Shown here: in pieces, positions 42,402 through 54,912 of the stretch | How positions within the stretch are numbered: position 1 is the stretch's first letter | How the letters are laid out: each line of letters begins with the position of its first letter | From: Humulus lupulus | Taxonomy: Eukaryota; Streptophyta; Magnoliopsida; Rosales; Cannabaceae | Assembly (NCBI RefSeq): GCF_963169125.1 | Contig: NC_084801.1 | Location: 73,039,696 to 73,103,695, forward strand | Reading direction: 5' to 3' | DNA: 64,000 bases | Notes under the pieces: generated by a model | What the model was told of the DNA's origin: nothing | The model's database searches: none | The model's input: only the letters and a program-made list of their open reading frames with translations | Program-made: the position numbers and the translations under genes

Positions 42402-44517
42402 AATGTTATACCCTTACATCTTCAACAATAAATAATATTTTTCTCTAAACCTAAGTTTTGTATCAAAGTTTGTATATCTCAAAGGTTTTTCCACTAATCT
42501 ACTCAATCTCAGCCCTCAAGTTAATGTCACAAGATCTAGTGAGACTAGATAGATTCAATGGCTCAAACTTTGTAAGATGGTACGAGAAGATCAAGTTCCT
42601 CCTCACATAATTGATGGTTCACTACATCCTTAACAAAGAATTGAAGACTTTGGATGCTCCAATGAAAAACGATACTCAAGATGTGATCAAAGAAAGGGTG
42701 AAAAGGGAAGAGGATAAGCTTATATGTAGAGGCCACATTCTCAATGCTCTATCAAACTGTCTTTATGATCACTACCCAAACACTTCATCGACAAAGCAGA
42801 TTTGGGAAGCTCTTGAGAAGAAGTACAAAACCGAAGAAGAAGGTACCAAGATATTCCTCATTACTCAGTACACGAAATTTGAATTATTTAATGGTAGACC
42901 CTTACTCCCCCATGTAATTGACCAACAAGTTTTTCTTAATAAGTTATCTACCCTAAAGATAACATTGAAGGAATCCTTCATTGTTGCTGGGATCATAGCC
43001 ATGTGGCCTCCATCTTGGAGGGGCTATAGAAAGAAGATTCTCCATTAGAATAAAAAGATATCTTTCGAGGAGATTCTAAAACACCTATGGATTGAAGAGA
43101 AGTCTCGTTCTAAACACAAGTGTATAGATGACTAAAATGTTAGGACCTCCAAGGCTAATGTCATAAAGAAGAGATCTGAATCCCAGGGAAAGACCCACAA
43201 GAGACCCCAATCTAAGAGAGATTCAAATCTAGCCCCTAAGAAGAATGAAGGGAAATTCAAGAGTGTGAGAGGCCCTTGTTTTGGATGTGGAAAGAGTTGT
43301 CACATGGCTAGAGAATGCAAGTTCCAAAAGTCGTACAATAATGGATCCAAGGTCAACACAACTGAAGAGGAGTTTGTTGGTACTTTTGGTGCGGTTAATG
43401 CCATCCAAGGAAAAGTGCAAGGATGGTTGTATGATACTTGTGCCACCATTCATGTAACTTATGATAGAGAGGATTTCAAAAGATTTAAAAAGTGTAAGGG
43501 TAGCCATGAGGTCCAAATGGAAAATGAGCATAGATCCATAGTGTTGGGGAAAGGGGATGTTGATCTCTACTTCACATCTCGAAATAAGGTTCTTTTGACT
43601 AATGTGTTGTATGTTTCGAATATGAGTACGAATGTTATGACTGGGCACTTGTTGAGTAAACCGGGCATCAAGGTTGTGTTTGACTCTGGCAAGCTATTCT
43701 TGTCCAACGGGAACACTTTGTGGGGAAAGGGTATGTATGTGATGGGATGATAAAATTACACACCAAAGACTCTTGTTTTGATAGTAATGCATGCACATCT
43801 TCCTCTTATGTTGTAGGCTTTGATTCTATTACTTTGTGGCATACTAGACTTCCTCACATAGGATATAGTACAATTAAAAGAGTTATCAAATGTGGATTAA
43901 TTGTATGCAATGGTATTGAGCATGATAAATGTGAGTTATGTATTAAATCTAAGATGGTAAAAAAGCCTATTCCAAGTGTTGAAAGATAAACTAACTTGTT
44001 AGATTTGATACGTAGTGAATTATGTGAAATGAATTGAATAATTACTAGGGGTGGATATAGGTACTTTATTACCTTTATTGATGATTGTTCTAGATTCACA
44101 TATGTGTACTTACTTAAGAATAATGATGAGGCCTTTAGCATGTTCAAAATCTATAAAGCCGAAGTTGAAAATCAATTGGAAAAGAAAATCAAAGTAATTA
44201 GAAGTGATAGGGGTGGTGAATACTTTTCTAATGAATTCAATGTGTTTTGTGAGATTCATTGTATAATACATGAATATACAACCCCTTATACTCCCTAACA
44301 AATGGTGTAGTGGAAAGAAGGAATATAACATATGTTGAAATGATAAATGTTATCCTATTACATGTTAATTTGAGTTTTGCAATAGGCGGAGAAGCCTTCC
44401 TGTTCGCATGTCATTTTCTAGACCGGAATCCTCTAAAGAAGAATCAAATTTCACCATATGAGATATGGAAAGGAATGAGGCCCAAACTAGGGTATCTTAA
44501 AGTGTAGGGGAACCTTG
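42402..44517 (+). pseudogene. Ty1/copia gag-integrase remnant (plus)
   Basis: After a 122-bp leader, the start ATG at 42524 opens a copia gag (LVRLDRFNGSNFVRW), broken by TAA at 42608. Next come gag UBN2-like sequence (42611-43048), a zinc knuckle CFGCGKSCHMAREC (about 43280), the protease with a DTCAT site (about 43434), and an integrase zinc region (LWHTRLPHIG, CELCIKSKM). The integrase core has RSDRGGEY with catalytic Asp and NGVVERRN with catalytic Glu. Frame changes fall near 43730 and 44298, with stops near 43048, 43135 and 43987. It is cut at 44517 by the next copia insertion. RT and LTRs are absent. Confidence 0.88.
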
Positions 44518-45399
44518 TGTTGGGGATATAAGGCTTATACTTTATTAAATCTACAGTTAATAATGGTAATAATATAATACTTCAAACCATAGAGACTAAT
44601 CAAGACATAGTATGAATGTAAATCTGTATAATTAATAGTAAATAAACATAACATAAATTTAGAATAAAAACAGGCCCAAGCTTTCTTGATGAAGATCTTG
44701 GAGAAAACTTGTAATCTATGAGATAAAGAAAGAGAGAGAGAAAGAGTTCTTCTTTTTTAGAGAGAGAGGCGAGTGATCAAAATCACCAATTAACACAAAT
44801 GAACCATTTAAATAGTATGTGACCCTCATTAGACTCAACCAATGAGATTAGAGAATTTAAATTTATGTTTTGGAACTAAATTATGTAAAGGTACGGACAG
44901 CCCTTAATGGCCCAGGTGACGCATCACCTAGCACTAGGCGATGCATCAACTGATCAGTTTATCTAGGGTATCAAGGCTTCGGGCGACACGTCACCTCCTA
45001 GGGGTTGACACTTGACTGACATCGTTATTTTGGCAATCCAATACTTGTCTCAAAACAACTCCAAATGTTCACAAACTTCTTTGGTACACTTATATACTCC
45101 AAATATATATTTTTGACCAAAAATTTTGATTTTTAAATGACTATTATGAAAATCAACCTCAACTTGTTGACTTTTTTAAAATGGTTATTGTTTTATCACC
45201 TCTTTGTGCCTAATCAATTTTATCATGTATTTTAGCAATCTCAAAATTCCCCGACCATGTTAAATTCATCCTCACTTCTCTAGCCAACGATATTAGAGCA
45301 TAAAGAAAATTACCTTTTGGGTTTGAACTATACGTTAGTGAAAAAACTACAATGCTTAAATCGAAACGCTAATGTATTCTTAAAATATTGAACCCAACA
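44518..45399 (-). repeat. 3' LTR of the second copia element, 882 bp
   Basis: The plus-strand ends TGTTGGG and CCCAACA form a 7-bp terminal inverted repeat. Palindromic, TGACG-type motifs cluster at 44915-45000: GGTGACGCATCACC, CCTAGCACTAGG and CGACACGTCACC. A GA-rich run lies near 44727-44770. The partner LTR is missing, so the boundaries rest on the terminal repeat and the interruption of the neighbouring gene. Confidence 0.7.
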
Positions 45400-46869
45400 T
45401 TCCTAGTGATAAAAACCAGTAACGTCTCACACACCTTCATGATTACTTATTTAATTCCCACTATTCAGGCTCAACACTTTTAATGGCCTTTTGTTTTATC
45501 CATTCATGAACCACCCAGAGAGAAAAATCCTACTCTCTTGAGAGGCGGCCCACTTCTAGGTTCACATAGATTAATTTCTTACAACATCTTTGCTACCTTT
45601 ACAGACACTTGTTCCTCTCCAACTGAATTTCATTAAAATCCCTATGCTTAACCCTTACTTTGGTTGCAACTAACATTCAATCACCCTTGATGAGACTTTA
45701 TGTTATTAATGTTAGTACTATTTCCTTATCGAATGACTTTTCTTACACATTAAATTCTACACTTGATATATACATGTTTTAAGTTGGGGATGTCATCATT
45801 GGGAATCTATATATCAAGGTATTTCAGTCCCATCCCTTTATTCATTGCGCTAACCAAATCTCTCCCAAGAGGTTTGCTAAATGGATCAGCTATGCTCTCA
45901 CATGATTTTACATATGATATTGATATGATACTCATATCAATTAATTCCCTAACATAGTCACGTCTTAGACTTATATGTCTAGACTTCCTAATATTTATAT
46001 GCCCTTATGAGCTCTAGCTAATGTGGCTTATGGATATTCCTCGAGAAACTCATTCTTCTTTATTGAATTAAATATATATTTGTTTCTTTGGGCCCTAATA
46101 AAGCGCTTATCTTTTGAGCATAACACCCATCCAATAGTGAAAATATTGTCTCGCACACTCGATATCAAACTTACATCAAAGTACACTCAAGTGTCTAAAA
46201 AACATTTGATATCTAGTTTCTTGGTTCTCTCTAGGTACCCTATAAATCTCTCAATTTCCATCCAATGTTCGACACTTGAATTGCTAGTAAACCTATTAGT
46301 TTACTAACCACTCCACCGTGGTTATTTTTAGGCTTTAAGCTTGAATCAAATGGTGTATTTGCCTCTTTGATTTTGAGATTAATAAACTTTTCAAGTACTT
46401 TCCCAACAAAGTGATCTTGAGTTAAGGCATAACCCCTACTATTTCTTCTAACTTTTATACAAAAGAAGGTATCGACCTCTCAATGGTCCTTCATTTAGAA
46501 AGTGAAATATAGAAACTTCTTCGTTCTATTATGCCTCTCATCTCATTACTAAAAATCATCAATATATAGACACACCACGATGACATAGCCATCAAAAGTC
46601 TTAGAGTATAAGCACTTCTCCACGTTATTGTTTCTAAACCCATTCGAAACAATAGCTTTATCAAAGTTCTCATGTCATTGTTTCAGTGCTTGTTTTAAAC
46701 AATATAATGATTTAACAAGCCTACACACTATATGATTATTTCACCTTAGAACAAAACCCTACAGTTATTCCATATAGGTCTCGTCCTCGAGATCTCCATT
46801 TAGAAATGCCATTTGGACATCCATTTGACGAACATAAATATTGTATATTGATGATAAAGAAAATAAAAC
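45400..46869 (-). pseudogene. Reverse transcriptase of the second copia element
   Basis: On the minus strand QMDVQMAFLNGDLEDE (about 46820-46770) is the conserved copia RT motif. CLYIDDF (about 46575-46550) is the YxDD site with both Asp. Further left, weak RNase H-like pieces run to about 45700; 45400-45700 is unassigned. Many frame changes and stops are present. The frame at 46491-46673 is a shifted reading and not the protein. Confidence 0.75.
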
Positions 46870-49023
46870 TATATCGTCCCAATTTTGCTAATAAGGTTTT
46901 GGGCTTTGATTAGCGTGTCTGGAGGGAAATGAGTGATTTATTGTATTAATGTGTGAATTTGATGAGCGTGTGATTAGAAATGCTTGTTTAGGTGAATTAA
47001 ATATGCATGTGGGCACCATTTGGTTATTAGGGGCATGTTTGTAATTTTAGCTCGCTGAGGGTATAAATTCAATATTTGTGATTATTGTGATCTTTACCAC
47101 ATGTGAGTGGTGATTTATTTGAGATGCACGATCTGAGACAGTCCTAGGGAGCGGTTTAGCTAGGAAGTCACAATAGGACCCGATACCCGACTCGGGGCGA
47201 GTCAAGGGGTATTTCGGGCATTAGACATTTTACTGGGTTATCGGGTTATGAAAATAAATATTTGGAGATATATTTGAAGTTATAATACTTAGGATGGAAT
47301 AACGGGGAATTTACCATTTTTCCCTCAGGGACGTTTTTGGTACCCCAGGCCTTCGAGGTAACTTAAGTGACCTAGGTTAAGTAAGACAAATAATATGAAA
47401 CACCTAGAAATTTTCCCAAACCGACCCTATCTCCCTATCACTCGGTTTCTCTCTCTTTGGGTGCTTGAAGGCTGAAGAAAATTTTGAGGACATTAAGCTA
47501 GGAATTCAGAACTCAAGGCTGGAGCTTGGGAGGCTTGTAGCTTTGAACTTAGGGGAATAACTAAGAGACTTAATTAGGTTCAAAGGTAAGTTCTTAAACC
47601 TGGTGATCAATTCAATTCTGCTGAGCTTTGGTCAGAAATACAAGTTTATGCATGTGAGCTAAGTTGTGAATTACTCTTGGTTGTTTGGGGGTGGTTTGGG
47701 ATTAGTTTTGATTGGGTAATGTTGTTGGGAACATAGTAGAACTATCATGATGATTAAAATGAGTTGTGGGATTGATTGTGGGATAAATTTGTTGGTTTTT
47801 GGCTGTAAAAATGGGGGATTTTTCTTGGTTCAAAGGCTCGGGCCACGGCATTGTTCTTTAAGAGTCGCGGCCCTCTAGAGTAGAAGGGAGCCCAGGAAGA
47901 GGGGCGGGCTACGACACCCTACATGTTGGGTCGCGACACGCATAGGAAAAAATGGGATGATGGGCGCGGCACAGGGCCTTGGGGCCGCGGCACTTAGTGG
48001 GCTATTTGACCTCGAGAAGGTTTTAGGCTGGGGAATCCAAAAGTTAGGGCTCGAGATGGATTTTATCACCCTGATTAATAGAATTCAAGGTCCCATAGAC
48101 TAGATTTATAACCCAACGTTATTTAATGGATTAGAAATTGATTGATGGATGTTGTTGACACGTTGTGACTAGGTTTTTAGCGAGGCTCAGAATACCGGTT
48201 CTCGGAAAGCTTGGAACACAGGTAAGAAAACTATTGTACTAGTAGAGCAGGGCGTGGCCCCATAGTTTGTATTGTAGTGCACAACCCTGTGTGATTATGT
48301 TGCAGGGCGTAGCCCTATTAATTCTGTCTATATTTGTTTAAGTATTTGTTATTTTTATGCTATGTGTTGCATATCTGTAAATGTACGGCAAAGGACGGGA
48401 ACAGTGAAGGCCGAGAACGACATGGGGCCGGGAGCGACATTAAGCACGCAGAGTGCAAGTCGCTAGGGTGAGATCCTTCTCAGATACCTTGGACATCCTC
48501 ACGGTGTAGACCGCGAACCCAGGGCCTGGTAAAGCACCTGGGACGGCATGGACGTTATTTGTTTAGCATGTTGGTGGCTTTTTATATTCTGATTGATAGT
48601 TATGCATATGTTGATTGCTTGTGTGGAGTTTTCTTGCTGGGCTTCAGCTCATGGGTACTCTATGGTGTAGGTAAGGGCAAGGGAAAGGTCAATCAACCGT
48701 GAGTACGGAGAGCATGAAGCAATATGTACATGTTCGGCCTGCCTGGCTGCCACGACTAGGGGTATTTTTGGGAGATGATATGTATTAAACCTAATTTTAT
48801 TGTATAGTCGACTTTAATCATATTTTGAGTTTTAAATATTTCTAAATAGTATTTTAGGATCCCAAATGTATAACGCTTTGTAATTTCAATGAATGACTAC
48901 ATTTTCAAATTATATGACTTATATTATAGTTTATCTACACTTTTAACAAAAAACCTCGATTAGCGAGTTAATTGCACGTTTTAAACTCACTTAGTAACGG
49001 CTCTAAGGAAGTAGGGCGTTACA
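46870..49023 (+). mobile_element. Solo chromovirus LTR (plus), 2154 bp
   Basis: It is flanked by the perfect duplication AAAAC (46865-46869, 49024-49028). The start reads TATATCGTCCC where TGTATCGTCCC is expected, so the terminal TG has mutated; the end is GGGCGTTACA. Landmarks: a GC-rich cluster at about 47828-48000 (GGCCGCGGCAC, GTCGCGAC), a GCCG block near 48385 and the hairpin at 48638-48651 with a TTCA loop. It belongs to the subfamily of 18800-19279 and 58041-59426. Confidence 0.9.
47828..48000. repeat. GC-rich cluster in the solo LTR at 46870
   Basis: GCCGCGGCAC, GTCGCGAC and GGGCGCGGCAC-like words occur within 170 bp at the place equivalent to the AGCGCT cluster of 5458-5570. It looks like a decayed or intermediate version of the GTGCCGCGGCAC cluster at 1763-1850. 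Confidence 0.65.
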
Positions 49024-49375
49024 AAAACTCTTTTTGTGAGTTTAGGTGGTCTTTTGCCAACAAGAGATTAAGAAACTAGATTGGAGAGATTGAGCTTGTT
49101 CATAAACCAGAAATGCAAACTCACAAGATTTTAACGTTGTTCAGTGGTTAAAATCCACCTAGTCCACGAATCTCTCTTATTATTGCTTAGAAACTCTTGA
49201 AGAAAGTGTTTTCGACAACTTCAAAGAAGTTTTGGAAGACAAGATGTTGGTCCCTCTTACTCTCAATTCCCCTTATATTTAAAGGGAATTATGATGGAAA
49301 ATAATGGGTAACCGTACTATAAATGGTAACATACAATATTGGGTAAATTCTCAAATTAATGGATACGTAAATACC
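49024..49375. other. Unassigned stretch inside the second copia element
   Basis: No gene is seen. The phrase ACGTTGTTCAGTGGTTAAAA near 49130 resembles plus-strand text common in other LTRs here, so part may be an LTR fragment. Not resolved. Confidence 0.35.
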
Positions 49376-49815
49376 CTAATTAAGCCTATTTCCATTTACA
49401 TCAATCAATAAATGTATATAACAATCATATGCATTTAAGGCGCATATTGTGCATTCGAGTCTATGGGGATTCTTCCATATGCGCATATTTCTAATCAAGG
49501 CATAGCCTACAAATGCAAACTTTACTGCCCTTGGATCCATCTTGGCCCTTCCAGGCTCCGTACTCTTGTAATAAGTAAGGCACCCCCACACTTTAAGATA
49601 GCTTAGGTTAGGCTTCTTTCCTCTTCACAACTCATATGGAGATACATTGTTTTTTTTTCATATGAATTCAAATCAATATATATGACACACAACAAGCAAA
49701 GCTTCACCCCACAAATTTTAACATAATATAGCATGTAAAATCATAGAATTAATAATCTCAAGATAAGTCGTATTCTCTCATTCAATTATTCCATTTTTTT
49801 AAGGAGTGCATTGTA
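49376..49815 (-). pseudogene. Integrase C-terminus of the second copia element
   Basis: The frame 49591-49376 contains WGCLTYYKSTEPGR and KFAFVGYA, the copia integrase C-terminal motif. To the right, decayed integrase core sequence continues to about 49800 with stops. It lies upstream of the RT at 46869 in minus order, as expected. Confidence 0.75.
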
Positions 49816-49956
49816 ATGCCATACTACCCTAGAGTCGTTAACCTGTAATTTTAAAATGTCACATTAGCTCGCCAATCGAGGTTTTAGACTAAAAAGTGTC
49901 ATTAATTGAAATACTCGTAATATGACACTTTAGTATAAAAGGATGGGCCATTCATT
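49816..49956 (-). mobile_element. Fragment of a chromovirus LTR end
   Basis: The phrases CTAGAGTCGTTA and CGCCAATCGAGGTTTTAGAC correspond to the last 100 bp of the LTR (compare 58055-58115), in reverse. It is cut off by the next LTR at 49957. Confidence 0.65.
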
Positions 49957-52139
49957 ATGTAACGCCGTGGATAACCAAGACCGTTACACTATGTGTTTAT
50001 AATCATGCAAGACTCGCTAATCAAGTCATTTAGTTAAAAATGTGACCCTAAAGTCATAATCGAGTTAGTCAAAATATTTTCGTCATAAATAGGGAAATTT
50101 TCATTTAAATAAACGTTCAGTACATGGGATCCCAAAAACAGGGTTTAAAGGACAAATTTACAGTTTTACAAGTTATATACATGCAAAGGCCACTCTAATA
50201 GAAAAATACTTATTTTTAGGTTTTCTTGTCCCTGTACTATCCCTCGACCGTGGCGGAAGAGTAGCTGACTATGTACATCCCAGCCCCAGAGTTCTCCAAC
50301 TCAGGATTGGTCCACAATGCCCTTGCCTTTCCCTACACAACGTAGCACCCGTGAGCCAAGGCCCAGCAAGAAAACCTTAAAGCATAGCATAAACAATACA
50401 ACAAATCAAATAACCCATAAGGCAATTAAGCTGGTATTCCCCATGTTATAAACATCAGATAAAAAACAGTAAACAAATCATAATCAAACTATACTTAGGG
50501 TCGACACCCTTAGGCTGCACACACTGACTCCAGCTCGCTTAGGTCGAGCCTAGTGTTTAAACCACTGACTCCTGCTTGCAAGGCCGAGCTCAGTGACTAT
50601 TTACCTAACCTCAGCTACCAATGGCCGAGTCGTGTCCTATGTGCAAATACCAGTCCCAGCACTCTTAGGCCATTTATTTCATGCTCACATGGCACATCAT
50701 AATCATACAACATTCAAATAAAGGGAATCTTAGTCCCAACATCGCCACACAAACGGGTGCAGTTTTCTTACCTCTTACACTTGCTCTAGATTTCAAGAAC
50801 CGACCCATCGAGTATGATCCTATCCCAAAGTTCCAGTGGTGACCTAATCACAAACCATAAGTAGCACCCTCATTATAATTCGATTCGATAAACCAATTTC
50901 GGGACCAATCCCAAACTTCCAGGGACCCAGATTCCACCAAACGGGGTGGTGGAATCGACCCCCGACCCCCGGAAAACAAACCTAAAAAGTACCCAAAAAT
51001 CAGGTTCTGAAAGCTGAGTAGCGCTACAATGCTATCAGATGGGCTCTACAGCGCCAAATTCAGAGACTTTAGCCCCCTAGAAATGCAGCCTAGCATTGTA
51101 GGGCTCCCAACCTAGTGCTACAGAGCTAGTACAAGAAATGCAAATTTCTAGGTTTCTCTCTTCGAACATCCCCAAGTCAAAGCACCAAAAATCCTCCCCA
51201 ATCATCAACCAAACACAAAATTGAGCCCATACAACACTATAGCTCACCCAAACAACATGGAAACATCAATACCTAGCTAAGAACCCCACCAAACAGAAAC
51301 ATCAAAATTGAGCTTTGAAGCTCAAGAACACTAACTGAAACGCAGAAAACGCAGAACAATCAAGGGCCAAAAGTCATTACCTTAGAGAGGAATTCAATCC
51401 TAGGCTGTGTCCAATGCCACTCCAAGCTTCAGCACTCAAACTCAAGAGCTCAAGTTCTTCACAACTTCATCCAACGTCCAAATTCAGAAATCAAAATCCA
51501 AAACTCCCAAGAATAAGTGAATACCTAAAACCAGAAAATGAAATCCTTACCTTCTTCCCAAATTCGAAATTCCTAAGGCTTGCTAGTTGTAATTCCTCCT
51601 CCACGGCTTGATTCTACTCCCAATTCCTCAAAAATTCTGCTGCTTAAGCTTGAGCTCCTCTTTTCCCTCTTGAAACCTTAAACCAAAATAACTATGGAAG
51701 TCTTGAGAAGTTTAGAACGTAAAGATCAACCTCAGTTGTGGTTTATCGCATTTAAAACCTAAATGACCTTTCTACCCCTCCTTCAGACACATCTCCTTCC
51801 TAAACCTCAAGGGAAATCTAGTCCTTTTCACTCTTTGCAAAAATACCACTTTTACTTATTAATTCAGTAACAACTCTAATTCTCAGGTTACTAGTAGTTA
51901 CCAGTTTCACAACTAAATACCAATTTCGTAGCTTCCTGCTAACACTACGGGACAGGATCTTCTCATGTCGTAAACACCGCACATAACTCAAAATCATACC
52001 CTCAACGGGTTCAAATTACAAACACACCCTTCTAAACTAATCAGGGCCCACATGGATATTTAACACTCCTAAACATGCATTTAATCATTTATTCACATAT
52101 AATCATATAATCATGCATTTAAAATTATAAAAGTGTTAC
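49957..52139 (-). mobile_element. Chromovirus LTR, start truncated
   Basis: It begins TGTAACGCCG (LTR end in reverse) and follows the family for 2.2 kb, with a decayed AGCGCT cluster at about 51018-51130 and the CTTG-loop hairpin at 50352-50365. It lacks about the last 100-130 bp that would carry the LTR start, and joins the next LTR at about 52139. The frame 51414-51611 is not a gene. Confidence 0.8.
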
Positions 52140-54079
52140 ATTAGGATCCCAAAATATTGTATAGAACGTATTTACAACCAAAAAGTTACTTTACAGTCCA
52201 CCTAGGCAACAAAATCAAACGTTTATAACATGTCCCTCAAAACAATCCCTGGATGTGGCAGCCAGGTAGGCCAAACATGTACGCGCTACTCCGTGCCCTC
52301 CAACTGATGCTTGGTTGGCCTTTCCCCTGCCCTTACCTGCACCATAGAGCACCCGTGAGCCAAGGCCCAGCAAGAAAACTCGTGCACATAGCATATAAGA
52401 ATTCATTCTAGTAATGCATAACTTTAAACAATTAACAGGCTATTCACATAATTGCCTATGCAAACCAAGGTGTTTCACCAGCCACCAGGTTCACGGTCTT
52501 TAGCGAACGGGTGAGTACAACTCCTTAAATGGTCATGCCATGGCGGCCTGCATTCAACATGATTGTTGATGTTTTCGGCCTTCACCGATCAGTCATAATC
52601 ACACAAACATTGCATAAAAATTACAAATATTCATACATAACATTAAACACAGATAATGGGGCCATGCCTTCCTCTACGACCACAAACATTTTTCTTACCT
52701 GTGTCTCGAGCTGACCGAATATTGCGATCCTGAGCACTATCCCCTAACCTGAGCCTTTGCGATAAAACCTAGTAACAACCCTAAACCAATTAAAAACATA
52801 GGAATAATACTCTAACCTCTGGGACCTCGAATCCTACTAAATCGGGTAGTAGAATCCTTCCTGAGCCTTTAAGTTTGGGTTTCTCGAGCATAAAACACCA
52901 TTTTAGTCATTTCCCTTAAGGTACTCTTCTGGGGTATGCGACCCGCGAAACACCCTACCTGTGCTGTGGTGCCTGGGAAATTTCGAAGACCATCCAGGGT
53001 CTCTCATGCACACAGGTCGCGGTGCCAGAAGTACAGGTGCGCGGGTCGAGCTCCAAACCCAAAACTCCCTTTGTTTTTGTCGAGCCGAATCCATAGAAAT
53101 CCATCCAAATCGACCCCCAAACCCAAAATTGTATCTTGAACTCACATCAATAAAATATAATCACCTTTATTACCCCAAAAACTACCACATACATTCATGA
53201 AAACCCCGAAATCAGACTAAGGCTTAAACCTTAAGGAAAACCTTTAAACATCAGCTGAAACTACCAGGAATTCAGAGAAAAACTTTACCTTTCTAAAGAA
53301 TCACACCCTTTATGTTACTGCTAGTAAGTTCCTAGCACTTATCCCCCTTCAATTCAAAGCTTTCTTCTTTCAATTTCAGCAAAACCCCTAAGCTAGGGTA
53401 TGTATTGAGAGAGAGAGAAAGAGAGAAAAGTTTGAGTGTCTAATTATCTTTTTTTCCTGGTTAGTTCCAGAGTCCGAACCCAAGTTTAAGTCTATCCTCA
53501 GCTTCCAAAATGTTGAAAATTTCCGAAAGTTAACCCTTACCCATTTAATGCCTCCAATGGCAATCCCATCATTTTAAAAATTCATGCTAATTCCTTAAGT
53601 ATTCATATAAATCCCCAATTAATTCTGCATACACAAATATTTGCTAAATAGCTATCCTTTACCCGGTAACCCCGAACACGTACTACATTTCCAAAATACC
53701 CCTAGGCTCACCACGAGATGGGTATCTGATCTCGCTGTGAGTATTCCACTAACTCGCTCCCTAGAGCCATCTTGGACCAAACATCTTAGATAAACCTCCA
53801 CAACACTGTGGCTTCCAACACAACAAACACACATAATAACATTTACGCCCTCAGTGGGCCAAAATTACAAATATGCCCTTATTAAAAAGAATGGGCCCAC
53901 ATGAATATTTAATTCACCAAAACATGCATATCTAGTCATATAATCATTTAATTCAAGTAATTACCTACTGATACACATATACCACAGTTAACCACGTAAT
54001 AACACAATTAAATCAATTCTTGCCCTCTCGGCATTCTAATCAAGGCACTAAGACATATTAGCAAATTCGAGACGTTACA
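52140..54079 (-). mobile_element. Chromovirus 3' LTR, end truncated
   Basis: It starts in the GGATCCCAAAATA block, about 150 bp into the reversed LTR, and runs to GAGACGTTACA at 54079, the LTR start. It is followed directly by the internal 3' end of a minus-strand chromovirus, so it is that element's 3' LTR. GC-rich cluster at about 52930-53050; CTTG-loop hairpin at 52356-52369. Confidence 0.82.
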
Positions 54080-54912
54080 ACTATTCCCTCCTTATAAAAA
54101 TTTCATCCTTAAAATATACCTGAATATCTCGGGATATCGATCCCGCATATCAGACTCAAGCTCCTAAGTTTTGTCTTCCACTCTACTATTTCTCCACATC
54201 AGTTTCACCAAAGCAATGGTCTTGTTAAGCAAGACTATATCCTTCGAGTCTAAGATGTGAATCGGCTTCTCCTCATAAGACATATCTTCATCCAGCTCCA
54301 GGTTATTATAACTCAAAACATGTGTTAAATATGATATGTACTTCTGGAGCATGGACACATGAAATACTTTGTGAACCCATATAAAGCTGGAGGCATAGCC
54401 AATCTGTAAGATACATTTCCAACTCGTTCCAGAATCTTAAAGGGGTCGACAAACCTAGGTCTTAACTTGCCTTTCACTCCAAATCGATTCACTCCTCTCA
54501 AAGGAGAAACACTGAGAACGTATGATCATCGACTTAAAACTCTAAACTCTTGCATTTCATGTGAGTAACTCTTTTGTTTGCTTTGGGAGGCGAGTATCCG
54601 AGCTCTAATCTTCTAAATCACCTAATTAGTCCTATGTACGACCTTAGGGCCTAAGTACTTCCTCTCACCTGTCTCATCCCAATGAATAGGTGATTTGCAC
54701 TTCTTCCAATACAACATTTCATACAAATCAACTCCGATAGTCACCTGATAGATGTTATTATACGAAAACTCAATCAAATGGAGATACATACTCCAAGATC
54801 CCCTAATTTCCAACACACAGGCCCACAACATAACCTCCAGTATCTGAATCATCCTCTAAAACTGTCCATCCTTCTAAGGATGATAGGTGGTACTAAACTG
54901 CAACTACGTGCC
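54080..54912 (-). pseudogene. Chromovirus integrase C-terminus and chromodomain fragment
   Basis: Right to left: integrase end (54852-54622, with [13 protein letters not shown] and CKSPIHWDE), then a spacer, then a chromodomain segment (54358-54164, with KPIHILDSKD and ALVKLMWRN). This matches 59443-60240 but is more decayed. It is cut at 54912 by another LTR. Confidence 0.8.

Larger units (their letters stand above)
44518..49815 (-). mobile_element. Second Ty1/copia element (minus), right end lost
   Basis: The left LTR is at 44518-45399; RT (46869-45700) and integrase C-terminus (49591-49376) follow to the right in minus order. It interrupts the plus-strand copia integrase at 44517 and is itself interrupted by the solo LTR at 46870-49023. 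The right LTR is not found; the element fades into LTR fragments at 49816. No duplication can be checked. Confidence 0.72.
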
